The translations under genes and the position numbers were made by a program. From Pseudaquabacterium inlustre (GTDB lineage: Bacteria; Pseudomonadota; Gammaproteobacteria; Burkholderiales; Burkholderiaceae_C), in NCBI RefSeq assembly GCF_038066595.1, contig NZ_JBBUTH010000001.1:868001-932000 (forward strand): a stretch of DNA of 64,000 bases, given 5' to 3'. Position 1 is the stretch's first letter, and each line of letters begins with the position of its first letter. The notes under the pieces were generated by a model. That model did no database searches. It was not told the DNA's origin and saw only the letters and a list, made by a program, of their open reading frames with translations. This document shows, piece by piece, positions 8,160 to 18,600 of the stretch.

Positions 8160-9248
8160 TCAGCGCCGGTTGGCGCGGATGCTGACCTCGACGCGCCGGT
8201 TGGGCAGCAGGCATTCCTCCAGATCGGACTGACGGCTGAAGCGCGCCTCGCAGCCCTGGATCTGCTGCTGGTCGCCGCGCGCGGCGGTCTCGATCAGCCT
8301 GGCATCGAGGCCCAGCCTGACCAGCAGGTCGCGCACGGTGGCTACGCGCTTTTCCGACAGCTGCTGGTTGTAGTCGGCCTGGCCGGTGCTGTTCAGGCGG
8401 TCGGCATGGCCCACCAGGCGGATGGCCTGCACATCCAGCTTCTGCTCACGCACCTGGGCCACCAGTTGTTCCAGCTGCAGCGTGCTGTAGGGGCGGATGT
8501 CGGCCGCGGTGTGCTTGTCGAAGTTGAACACCACCTGGGCGCCCAGTTGGAACTGCTGCACCACCACCGGCGGCGCGTCCTTCACCACCGGGACGGGCAC
8601 CGGCACCGGCACCGGCACCGGCACCGGCACGGGCGCGGGCGCGGGCGGCGCCGGCGGCGGCACGCAGGCCTCGGCCAGCGCACGGGCCTCGCCGAGCAGG
8701 TCTTCGGCGATCTGCACATAGGGCTTGGCATGGCGCCAGCCCTGCTGCGCCTGCTCGTTGCCGGCATGCACCAGCTCCACCTCGGCGCAGGCGGTCTTGT
8801 GCTGCGCGCAGCGCCAGCCGGCATGGCCTGGCAGGGCCTTGGCTGCCGCCCAGAGGTCGGGGCGGATGGCCACGGCCTCGCCGACCAGCGGCGTGGCCAT
8901 CGGCAGCGGCTGGGCGCCCTGCTCCATCGCCATCACCAGCTTCTCGCTCTCGGTCAGTGCGGCCTGCGGGAACGGGCCGCGGTCATTGCGCGTGTACTCG
9001 TGGAAGCTCACGTCCAGCCAGCACTGAGCCTTGCTGAGGTGGTAGTCGCGCACCGGCCGACCCTTGTCGTTCAGGCCCTTGATGCGCGCCTGCAGGCCCT
9101 CGTAGGCCCGCTGGTCGGCAGCAATCGCCACATCGCTGATGCGCTGCGGCGCGGGCGTGAGCTGGGTGGCCTGGGCCTGCACGGCGGCAGGCAGCAGGGC
9201 GGCGGCGGCCAGCGTGGCCAGGGGAAGGAGCTTCATCGGGGATGTCAT
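8160..9248 (-). CDS. OmpA-family peptidoglycan-binding envelope protein with Pro-Val linker
   Basis: 362 residues. A signal peptide ends near residue 25 (PAAVQA). A helical N-terminal domain (about 30-200) contains Cys residues and SKAQCWLDVSFHEYTRN; I know no family name for it. A rigid proline-rich hinge with Pro-Val pairs repeated about eight times (around 205-225) is encoded by hexamer repeats. The C-terminal OmpA domain (about 245-360) has FNFDKHTAADI, LVGHADRLNSTG and NQQLSEKRVATVRDLL, with the Asp and Arg that bind diaminopimelate in peptidoglycan. The start overlaps the stop of the barrel gene as ATGA (9245-9248), so the two are translationally coupled. The likely role is anchoring the barrel/giant-protein assembly to the cell wall; this is inference from context. 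Confidence 0.88.
   Translation of the reverse strand: MTSPMKLLPLATLAAAALLPAAVQAQATQLTPAPQRISDVAIAADQRAYEGLQARIKGLNDKGRPVRDYHLSKAQCWLDVSFHEYTRNDRGPFPQAALTESEKLVMAMEQGAQPLPMATPLVGEAVAIRPDLWAAAKALPGHAGWRCAQHKTACAEVELVHAGNEQAQQGWRHAKPYVQIAEDLLGEARALAEACVPPPAPPAPAPVPVPVPVPVPVPVPVVKDAPPVVVQQFQLGAQVVFNFDKHTAADIRPYSTLQLEQLVAQVREQKLDVQAIRLVGHADRLNSTGQADYNQQLSEKRVATVRDLLVRLGLDARLIETAARGDQQQIQGCEARFSRQSDLEECLLPNRRVEVSIRANRR
8591..8640 (-). repeat. In-frame hexanucleotide tandem repeat encoding the (Pro-Val)n hinge
   Basis: On the plus strand GGCACC is repeated head to tail several times, grading into GGGCGC units. Because the unit is six bases, slippage changes hinge length by two residues and keeps the frame. 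It is therefore a length-variable linker rather than an on/off phase switch. Confidence 0.8.
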
Positions 9249-12200
9249 CGGTCGAGACTCCGGTTGACCTCGTGGTCACGGCGCTTGAACAGGTTCTCGT
9301 CGAACTTGAAACGCAGGCGCACATAGGCGCCCGAGCGGGTGTACTCGTAGCCGGCCAGGTCGGCATCGCCGGCAAAGCCGGTGGCGTTGACGCCGGCGCT
9401 CAGCCAGAGGTTGGTGCGCAGCAGGTAGCCGGCCTCGACACCGAAGGCCGTCTGCCGCGCGCCGTGCTGGCCGATCTGGGCCGCGGCCATCGCGCCGATG
9501 TCCCAGCGCTCGGTGATGTCGTAGACGACACGGCCCGAGACCAATTGGGCACGGAAGCTGTCGCTCACGCCGGCCTCGAAGCGGTCGGTCTGCCACTTGC
9601 CCGCCACGCGGCCGGTGAACCACCACGGCCGCGTGGGATGCCAGTCGGCATGGGCCGAGGCGATCCAGGCGCGCGTGCGCAGTTCGCCCACCGTGGCATT
9701 GCTGGCATCGCGCTCGAGCTTGTGCTCGATGCGCGCCAGCGCATTAACGCGGTTGGTGTCGGTGTCGCGGTAGGCCAGGCCGATCTGGGCACGGTCCTGC
9801 AGCACGTCGCCACGCGCGGCGTAGTCGGTGCGCAGCAGGTAGTTGCGGCCCAGCAGCGTCCAGTCGCGGTCGAGCTTGCGCGCCACCGTCACCTGCCACA
9901 GCGTGGTGGTGAAGGCGTCGTTGTCGGCGGTGCCGGCCAGGTCGCCTGAGCGGCGCACTTCCAGCCGCGTGCCGGCACGCCACAGCGGGTGCGCCGTCCA
10001 GTCGAGCGCGCCGGCCACTGCCTGCGTCTTGGCGGTGCTGCCCGACAGCACGTTGACCTGCTCGTAGGCGCCGGTGGCCCGCCAGCCCTCGGCTATGTCC
10101 CAGCCCTGGCGCACGCCCGAGGCCAGTTGCAGGTCACGGCCCGACACCGCATCGCGCAGCCGGTACTCGCTGAACAGCTGCGTGTCCTTCAGGTAGGTGG
10201 ACTCGACGCCGAAGGCGAAGGCCGAGGCCGAGCGCCCGGTGTCGGAGACGCCCGCCATCTGCACCCAGCCGCTCTGGCGCTCGTAGCGGCCGTACAGGCG
10301 CGTGCGCTCGGCCACCTGGTAATCGGCGCCCAGCGCCGCGCGGCGACGGCTGTCACCCGACACATCGGTCTCGACCTCGGCGCCCAGGCGCATCAGATCG
10401 GTGGCACGCCAGCCCAGGCCCAGGCGCACGGTGTCGCTGCTCAGCTGGGTGCCCGCGGCCAGACTGGTGGTGGCGGTGCTCAGGCCGCCCTGCGTGATGA
10501 CCGGCAGGCCGCTGACCGGATCGAGCACCGCCGCGCCATAGCCCAGTGCACCGCCGGCCGAGCCGGTGGCGATGCTGCCGCTCAATCCGGACGTCAGGCC
10601 GAACGGCGAGGTGAGCACGCCGTTGCCATGCGTGCCCACGGTCTCGCGCGCGCTGCGCAGGCTGGCATCGAGCGTGAGGCGCTCGCTGGCCAGCCAGCGC
10701 AGGCCCAGGCCGGCCTGGCTGCGGTCGCCGCCACCGGTGTTGCGGTCCTCGCTCTTGTAGCCTTCCACATAGGCCTTGAGCTCGGGCGTGAGCTTGATGC
10801 CCGCGATGCCGTAGGCCTCGCCACGGCCGCCGCTGAGCGGTGCGCCGGGGTTGTTGAAGGCCGGCGACGAGCGGCCGGCCGACAGGCGTGCCTCGGTGCG
10901 TTCGTCCTCGTGCGTGAACTCCAGGCGCGCGGCCTTGCCGGTCACTTCGCCCGTGCGGCCGGCCAGGCCCGGCGTGACGTTCTGGTTGGCCGGGTTGGTG
11001 TTGACGGTGCTGGTGCTCTGCGCCACTTCCACCACGGCCGCGGTGCGTGGGCCCATGCGCCAGGTGGCGTTGGCGCTGGCCAGGTCATAGGGGCTGAGCG
11101 GGTTGCGGTCCTTCACCAGCGAGCCGCCGACCTCGATCGCATCGGTCAGCTTCACCTGGGCGTCGCCGCCCACGGTCCAGTACGGGTCGCCGCCCTGGTC
11201 CACCTCGTAGCTGACGCGCAGCGACACGGGGTTCAGGCTGTCGTCCACCGCCGGCAGGAACTGGCTGAGCAGGATGCGGCCCGAGAAGGGCTCGAAGCTG
11301 TAGTCGATCAGCCGCGCAAGTGCGCGCACGCTGACGATGCGCGCCGGCTGGGCGCGGTCACGCACTACCACCTCGACCTTTTCGCTGCCCTCCACCACCG
11401 CGCTGTTGCGCAGGCCGTAGGGGCCCGAGCCCTGGCTGGAGAACTCCTCCACCACGTTGCGCAGCGTGTCCTGGAACACGAACAGGTTGCCGACCACGCG
11501 GCCCTCTTCGTGGTGCAGGCGCACGCCGGTGGCGGTGCGGTTCCAGGCGCCCAGGCTGCGCGCCTTCAGCGAGGCCACGTTGCCCTGGCCGATGGGTTGC
11601 GAGAAGCCGTCGCCGGTGGCGAAGTCACCGTACAGCGCGTAGCTCTTGGCCTGGTCGACGCGCACGAACAGGCGGCTGCCCGAGCGCGCGTCCACACTGC
11701 GCAGCGAGGCATCGCCATAGACCGGGTAATACTCGTCGGGCCGGATGTCGCGCAGCAGGCGCGCGCGGGTGTCCTTGTCGGAGTCGTAGCCGGCGGTCAG
11801 CAAAAGGTCGCCACGGATCGTGCCCTTCAGGAAGAAGGCCGTGCGCGCGCCGATGTTGGCCTTGCCGCCGCTGAACTCGCGCGCCCAGGACTGGATCTCG
11901 CGCTCGAAGGCGTCGCCCTGGCGCACCGGCGTCAGCACCGCGTGGTTGCGGAAGTTGACGATGCCTTCCACCAGGCCGGCGGCCACCATCTGGCGCAGCT
12001 CGGGCACGAAGCTGATGGTGCCCGCCGCCTCGTGATCGCCGGCGCTGACGCGCACGCGCACATCCTGCGCAGTAGCGGGGGCCAGCAGCGTGAAGGTGGC
12101 CACGCCGCCCGTCACCTTGAGCTGTACGCCGGGTACCGTGCGGTCGGCATCCAGGCCACGCGGGCCGGCCTCGTCGGTGTGCGCGCCGGGCAGCAGCACG

Positions 12201-12628
12201 CGGCCGCCCGAATGCTCGAGGGTGGCGAAGGCCTCGCCCACCAGCGGCTGGCCCTTGGCATCAAAGAGGCGCACGGTGAGCTGCACCGGGCTCTGGCCAT
12301 CGGCCGGCACACCGTCGCGATCCACTTCGACCACGATGCGCTGCACGCCGGCATTGGCCGCGTAGTTGACGCCGGCGCGCTCACCGCGGAACAGCACGCC
12401 GGGCTGGGCGTCCTGGCCGGGGATCTGCGGGAAGAGGCGCGCATCGCCGGCCGACAGCGGGGTGTAGCGCACATCGGTGGGCGAGCCCGCCGGCGGTGCG
12501 CTGCCAGCACTCGACTGGGCCTGCGCCCAGGGCGTGTTCAGGCCCAGCACGGCGGCCGCGGCACAGGCCAGCGGACACATGGCCCAGCGACCGGCCGGGC
12601 GATGGAGGCGGCGATCAGCGCGTGCCAT
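9245..12628 (-). CDS. Large outer-membrane beta-barrel protein with N-terminal invasin (Big_1)-like domain
   Basis: 1127 residues from the ATG at 12628, with GGAGG four bases upstream; it starts 14 bp inside the end of the giant repeat gene. The signal peptide ends near residue 37 (NTPWAQA). Residues ~70-190 look like a bacterial Ig-like (Big_1/invasin) domain: IVVEVDRDGVPADGQSPVQL and AKGQPLVGEAFATLEHSGG. From ~250 onwards the chain alternates short polar turns and amphipathic strands, with IRPDEYYPVYGDASLRSVD and VRVDQAKSYALYGDFATGDG near the barrel entrance. It ends with YVRLRFKFDENLF followed by a charged tail. No TonB plug was recognised. The likely role is an outer-membrane conduit or anchor for the upstream giant protein; that role is inferred from overlap and order, not established. 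Confidence 0.82.
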   Translation of the reverse strand: MARADRRLHRPAGRWAMCPLACAAAAVLGLNTPWAQAQSSAGSAPPAGSPTDVRYTPLSAGDARLFPQIPGQDAQPGVLFRGERAGVNYAANAGVQRIVVEVDRDGVPADGQSPVQLTVRLFDAKGQPLVGEAFATLEHSGGRVLLPGAHTDEAGPRGLDADRTVPGVQLKVTGGVATFTLLAPATAQDVRVRVSAGDHEAAGTISFVPELRQMVAAGLVEGIVNFRNHAVLTPVRQGDAFEREIQSWAREFSGGKANIGARTAFFLKGTIRGDLLLTAGYDSDKDTRARLLRDIRPDEYYPVYGDASLRSVDARSGSRLFVRVDQAKSYALYGDFATGDGFSQPIGQGNVASLKARSLGAWNRTATGVRLHHEEGRVVGNLFVFQDTLRNVVEEFSSQGSGPYGLRNSAVVEGSEKVEVVVRDRAQPARIVSVRALARLIDYSFEPFSGRILLSQFLPAVDDSLNPVSLRVSYEVDQGGDPYWTVGGDAQVKLTDAIEVGGSLVKDRNPLSPYDLASANATWRMGPRTAAVVEVAQSTSTVNTNPANQNVTPGLAGRTGEVTGKAARLEFTHEDERTEARLSAGRSSPAFNNPGAPLSGGRGEAYGIAGIKLTPELKAYVEGYKSEDRNTGGGDRSQAGLGLRWLASERLTLDASLRSARETVGTHGNGVLTSPFGLTSGLSGSIATGSAGGALGYGAAVLDPVSGLPVITQGGLSTATTSLAAGTQLSSDTVRLGLGWRATDLMRLGAEVETDVSGDSRRRAALGADYQVAERTRLYGRYERQSGWVQMAGVSDTGRSASAFAFGVESTYLKDTQLFSEYRLRDAVSGRDLQLASGVRQGWDIAEGWRATGAYEQVNVLSGSTAKTQAVAGALDWTAHPLWRAGTRLEVRRSGDLAGTADNDAFTTTLWQVTVARKLDRDWTLLGRNYLLRTDYAARGDVLQDRAQIGLAYRDTDTNRVNALARIEHKLERDASNATVGELRTRAWIASAHADWHPTRPWWFTGRVAGKWQTDRFEAGVSDSFRAQLVSGRVVYDITERWDIGAMAAAQIGQHGARQTAFGVEAGYLLRTNLWLSAGVNATGFAGDADLAGYEYTRSGAYVRLRFKFDENLFKRRDHEVNRSLDR

Positions 12629-15600
12629 TCGAGCCTCCGTTGGCTTGGGCCTGGGCGGTGTTCGCGGCGTTGGCGGCATCGGGCGCCTGCGACGCGTCTC
12701 GCCCGTCGGGTGGCGGCCGGTTCATCGGCAGTTGCGGAGTCGGCACGTTGCTTTCGGTCTGGGTGCGCTGCGGCATCGGCTCGGCGCCGGGTGCCGCGGT
12801 GCGCGGCTTGGGCGCCAGCTGGTTGGCACCGTCGGTGCCCTGCTGCGGCGAGGTCTGGGTGTTCAGGCCATGCGCCTTGCTGTCGAAGCGCAGCGCGGGG
12901 CCGCCCTGCTTCTCGGTCTCGGGCGCACGCACCTCGCCCTGGGCGCGGCGGGCCTTGACCTGCTCGAGCACGGTGTTGCTGCAGCTGCCTTCGATGAAGT
13001 CGGCACGGTGCAGCTCGCCGGTCTTCAGGTCCAGCCACAGGCTGCCGGCGTCACCCAGGTTGCGGTTGCTGCTGGTGGTCAGGCGGCTGCCGCGCGGCAG
13101 CGTGGCCGGATCCACCTTGATCACCGCACTGCGCGGCGGCAGGCCGCACACGCTGTACTTGCCCTCGGAGTCGCTGATCAGCGTGGTGCCATCGCTGAGC
13201 ATCAGGCGCACGCCCGGCACGCCGAGCTCCTCGCGGTCCTGCACATGGTTGCCGTTGCAGTCGACGAACACCTTGCCCAGCACGCAGGCCTCGGTGGCGA
13301 ACACGCCGCCGCTCACACGCACGGCATGGCGGCCCTCGTTGGTGGCCACGGCGCCACCCACCGGGTTGAAGCCGGCGTCCACGCAGCCGGCGGGCAGGCC
13401 GCAGGCATGGGCACGGGCGCGGTTGATGCCGTCACCCTGCTGGGCACCGACGCCGACGCGCACGCGGTACTTCAGCACCGCCTGGCCGCTGGGGCCGATG
13501 GCGCCCAGGTGGAAGGCCAGCGTGGGGCCCAAACCGCCTTGCGGGTCGGCGATGGCCACACCGTCCACCGTGGCCGTGCCGCGGATGTAGGTGAAGCCGG
13601 CCGGCAGGCGGTCGACCACCGTGGTCTGGCGCGGCTTCGGGCCGCTGGTGACCTGCACCGTGATGGTGTAGCGCACGCTGTCGCCCACCTCGGCCACCGA
13701 CTTGTCGCCGGTCTTGCTCAAAGTGATGCCGGTCGGCAGCGCCGGGTCGATCGGGATGTGGTTGTTGACCACGTCGGGGCCGCCGGAGCCGGTCTGGATC
13801 GACAGGTAGTACGGCGTGTCGCTGCCGGTGGGCGGCGCGGCCGAGGGCTGCACCGCGAAGCGGGTGCCCGCGGCACCGCTGGGCACCAGCGGCCCGGCCA
13901 GGGGCGGCAGAGCCTGCGACGGGAAGGCATAGCCCGACGGCGGTGTGACCGTGATTGCGAAGGTGCAGCTGGCCGGCGCCAGCGGGCCGAACAGGAACTG
14001 GTACAGCCCGTTGTCGCCCACGGTCATCGAGATGGCGTTGCCGCTGACCGTGTAGCCGCCCAGCGTGGCACCGACGATCTGCGTCACCGGGTTCCAGCCG
14101 GGGCAGCTGCCGCTGGGGGCCAGCGTGACCACCGCCCCCGGCACCGCGGTGCGCGTGCCGGCGTCATAGACCACGCCGCTCGGATCGACCGGCAGGCTTT
14201 GCTGCGTGAGCTCCTGGCCCGGGGCCAGCACCACGCTCAGCTGCGCGTTGCCGCTGCCCACGCAGGAGGTGGCCACGCCCGCGGCCCGCGTGCCGGCCGG
14301 GCAGGCTGCGCCCGACGAGCCGGTCGCGGTCTCGCCATTGACCGGGTAGCCCATCACCACCTGCGACACCGGGTCACGGAAGCGCACGGCGTATTCGATA
14401 CCGGGCGTCAGCTCGGTGATCTGGTAGCTGCCGTCGGTGGCGGTGGTGCCGCGGGCCACGATCTGGCCGCTCGCCGGATCCACCACTTCCACACCCCAGC
14501 CGGGCAGGCGCTTGTCGCCGGCATCGAGCACGCGGGTGCTGCTGCCGACGTCGAACCACACCGTGCCCGACAGCGAGGCGGCCAGTTGCACCGGTGCCGC
14601 GTCGCGGCAGGCGTTGTACGCCGGCACGCTGCCGCACAGCGGCAGGGCCGCGATGTTGCCGGCCATGGCCGCACGCTCGGCCGCGCTGGGTCGGCGCACT
14701 TCGAGCTCGCCACCGCCATCGACCATCACCGCGTTGTTCACCGGCGAGGCATGGGCCGCGGCGGCGCCCACCGTGGTGACGGCGGTGATGACATCGGCGC
14801 TGGTGCTGCCCACGCCGATCACGGTGCTGCTGCTGCAGCTGAACTGCGACGCACCCGCCGCGCCGGTGCACACCCAGCCGTTGCCGCTGGGCGTGGTGGC
14901 CAGGGTCACGCCGACAGGCAGCTGGTCGGTGACGGTGTAGGGGCCGCTGCTGGCCAGCTCGCCCACGTTGCGTACGCTGATGCGCCAGGTGGCCGCCTTG
15001 CCGACGGTGAAGATCGCCTCGTCATGCGTCTTGCGCACGCGCAGGTCGGGCGACTGGCCGATCTCGGCGAAGTTGTTGGCCACGCTCTCGCCGCCCGGCG
15101 GCAGCACGATGCCACTGATCGCCGACGGCGTGGTGCCCACGGCCGTGGCCGTGCCGCCCAGCGAGCCCGCCAGGGTCTGGCCGTTCAGCGTGCCGGCCGG
15201 CTGCGTGGGCTCGGTGACGGTGTAGGTGCCCGGACGCAGGCCCTCGAAGGCATAGCTGCCGTTGGCGGCGGTGGTGACCGTGAGGTTCACCGCACGGCCC
15301 AGGTCGTCGGTGCCGGTGAGCACCAGCGTGACGTTGGCGATGCCGGATTCGACGCTGTCGATGGCGCCGTTGTCATTGCTGTCGCCCCACACGCGGCCGG
15401 CGATGTGGCCGGCCAGCACTTCGCCGAAGTCGTTGGCGCTGGACACCTGCGCCACGCCCAGCGCAATGGCGCTGATGACGCTGGGCGTGCTGCCCTTGGC
15501 CGTGGCCGTGCCGCCGGTGGAGCCGGCGCGCACCTGGCCATCCACCGTGCTAGTGGGCTGGGTGGGCTCGGTCACCGTGTAGGTGCCGGGCGTCAGGGCC

Positions 15601-18600
15601 TCGAAGCGGTAGTTGCCCAGTGCGTCGGTGGTGGTGCTGCGGGTGACGGCCTGGCCGGTGGTGTCGGTGCCGGTCAGCGTCAGCGTGACACCGGCGATGC
15701 CGGTCTCGCCCGCATCGGCCGTGCCGTTGTTGTCACTGTCCAGCCACACGCGTCCGGTGATGGCGCTGTTGCTCGGGATCTCGCCGAAGTTGTTGGCCGT
15801 GGCGGCCCCGCCCGGCGTGGTGAGCACGATGCCGCTGATGGCGCTGGGCGCGGTGGCCTGCGCCGTGGCCGTGCCGCCGGCACTGCCCGGCACCGTGGTG
15901 CCGTTGCTGGTGCCGCCGGGCTGCGTGGGCTCGGTGACCGTGTAGGTGCCGGGGCGCAGGTCGGCCACGCTGTAGCTGCCGTCGGCGCCGGTGGTGACGC
16001 TGCGGCTGACCGCGGCGCCGGTGTCGTCGGTGCCAGTGATGCGCAGCGTGACGCCGGCGATGCCGGTGTCGCCGGGCAGGTTCTGCACGCCGTTGTTGTC
16101 GAGGTCGAGGAACACGGTGCCGCTGATGGCCACCGGCAGGATTTCGCCGAACTGGTAGGCCGTGGCATCGGTGCCGGCCGGCAGCGCGATGGCGCTGATG
16201 ACGCTGGGCGTGGTGCCCGGCGCCGTGGCCGTGCCGCCCGCGCTGCCGGCCGTGCTGCGGCCGTTCAGCGTGGTGACGCTGGCGCCCGACACGGTGACCA
16301 CCGGCTGCGCCGTCTGCTCGGTGACGGTGTAGCCGGCCGGGCCGGCGGCCAGCAGATCGGTGAACGACCAGTGGCCCGAGGCGTCGGTGGTGGTGCTGCG
16401 GTTCACCGCGTTGCCGGCGGCATCGGTGCCGGTCAGCGTGACGGTGACGCCGGCGATGCCGGTCTCGCCGCTCTGGCGCGTGCCGTCGTGGTTGGCATCG
16501 AGGTACACGCCACCGGCCAGCGAGCCGACGCGCTCACCGAACAGATTGCCCGCCGAGCCCGTGGCGGGCAGGTTGGTGATGGTGATGGCATTGGCCACCG
16601 CGCTGGCGCTGTTGGTGCCGGGGTTGACGCCGCCGTCGGCATAGCCGGCGGGCTGGGTCTCGCACACGGTGTAGGTGGCGCCGGCGGCAAAGCCGCTGAA
16701 GCTGAAGTTGCCGTTGCTGTCGCTGCGGGTGGTGGCCAGCGGCGTGCCGCTGCAGGCGGTGCCGGCATACAGCGTGAGCGTGACGCCCGCGATGCGGCCA
16801 TCGGTGGGCGTGGCATCGGCCGCGCCATTGCGGTTGCGGTCGATGTAGACCGTGCCGCTGATCGGCGCCAGCGGCAGTTCGCCGAAGGTGTAGCCCGTGG
16901 CCTGCGTGCCGGCTGGCAGCACGATGGCACTGATGACGTCATTGACGGCCGTGCTGCCACCGGCCGAGCCGGCCGCCTCGCGGCCATCGGCAAAGGTACC
17001 CGCCGACGCCGGGATCGTGCCTTCGGTCAGCGTGTAGCCCGCGGCGCTGGACGGCGCCAGGCCGTCGAACGTGAAGTTGCCGTCGGCATCGGTGGTGGTG
17101 CTCAGGTTCACCGCGTTGCCATTGGCATCGGTGCCGCTCAGGCGCACCGGCACGCCGGCAATGCCCAGCTCGCCGCTGTTGCGCACGCCGTTGTCGTGGT
17201 GGGCCAGCGTGCCAGCACCGGTGTCCTGGTAGACGCTGCCGCTGATCGCGGCCAGGGTCTCACCGAACAGGTGGCCCGACGAGCCGCCGGCCACCAGGTT
17301 GCTGATGCTGATCTGGTTGCTGCCGGCCGTGCCATTGGCGTTGCCGTTGCCGTAGCCGGCGGGCTGTGTCTCGCAGACCAGGTAGTTCTGGCCGACGGTG
17401 ACGTTGTCGAAGCGCCAGCTGCCATCGGCGGCGCTGGTGGTGGTTTGCAGCACGGTGCCGCTGGCGCAATCGGCGCCCTGCACCAGGCGGATGGTGACGC
17501 CGCCGATGCGCGTGCTCTCGCCGCTGCCCAGCGCGTTGTCGCGGTTGGCATCCAGGTAGACCAGGCCGCTGATGCTGGTGAGCGGCACCACACGCTCGCC
17601 GAAGTTGAACAGCGTGCCGTCCACCCCGGCCGACAGGTCGATGCTGGCGATGCGGTCGGTGCCGCTGGCCGGCGTGTCGGGCTGGGCCGTGCAGCCGCTG
17701 GCGCAGGCCGCACCGCCGATCAGGCCGGGGTTCAGGCCCGAGCGCTGCAGGTTGGCCGGGCTGGCGGGCAGCGGCTCTTCCAGCGTGTAGGCGATCAGCG
17801 GATCCAGGCCGGTGAAGGCATAGGCGCCGCTGGCATCGGTGGTGGTGGTGGCCACCACGGCACCGGTGCTGGCGTTCAGCAGGCGCACGGTGGCGCCGCT
17901 GATGCCGGTGTCGCTGCCGGCATCGCGCGTGGCATTGGTGTTCAGGTCCAGGTACACGAAGCCCGACAGGCTGGGCTGGCGCAGCTCGGGGAAGTGGTAC
18001 TGCGTGGCCGCGGTGTTGGCCGGCAGCACGATGGCGCTGTAGCTGGAGTTGCCGCTGCCGCCGGTACCCGCGCTGTAGCTGCCGCCGGCCGTGGGGGCCA
18101 GCGCGCCGCTGGTGGGCGGCGCCACCGGGCCGTTCACGTAACCCGCGGGTTGGGTTTCGGTGACGGTGTAGCCGTTGGCGTCCGACGGCGACAGGCCGCT
18201 GAAGCTGTAGTTGCCGCTGGCGTCGGTGGTGGTGGTCTGGCTCACCGCGTTGCCGTAGGCATCGGTGCCGGTCAGCGTCAGCGTCACGCCGGCGATGCGC
18301 GGCTCGCTGGCGGCAGCCTGGGGCACACCACCACTGCTGCCGCTGCGGTCGCGGTCCTGGAACACGGTGCCGCTCACCGAGCTTTGCTGCACCTGCACGG
18401 TGGCCGTGCCGGTGTTGTTGCCGCCGGGCACGTCCATGGCACCGGTCTTGTTGGGATCGGTGTCCACCGTGGCGCTGTTGCTGGCACTGCCGCCCGTGGG
18501 GAAGCTGGTGAAGCGCACCGGCACCGTGATGGTGGCGGTGCCATCGGCGTTCAGCTGGCCCAGCGCGCAGCTGATCGCGCGGCCGGCGACCGTGCAGGTG

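Noticed and set aside
14500..18400. Regular repeats that might suggest a CRISPR array
   Set aside because: Periodicity is over 300 bp, degenerate at DNA level and in-frame; it encodes protein repeats.
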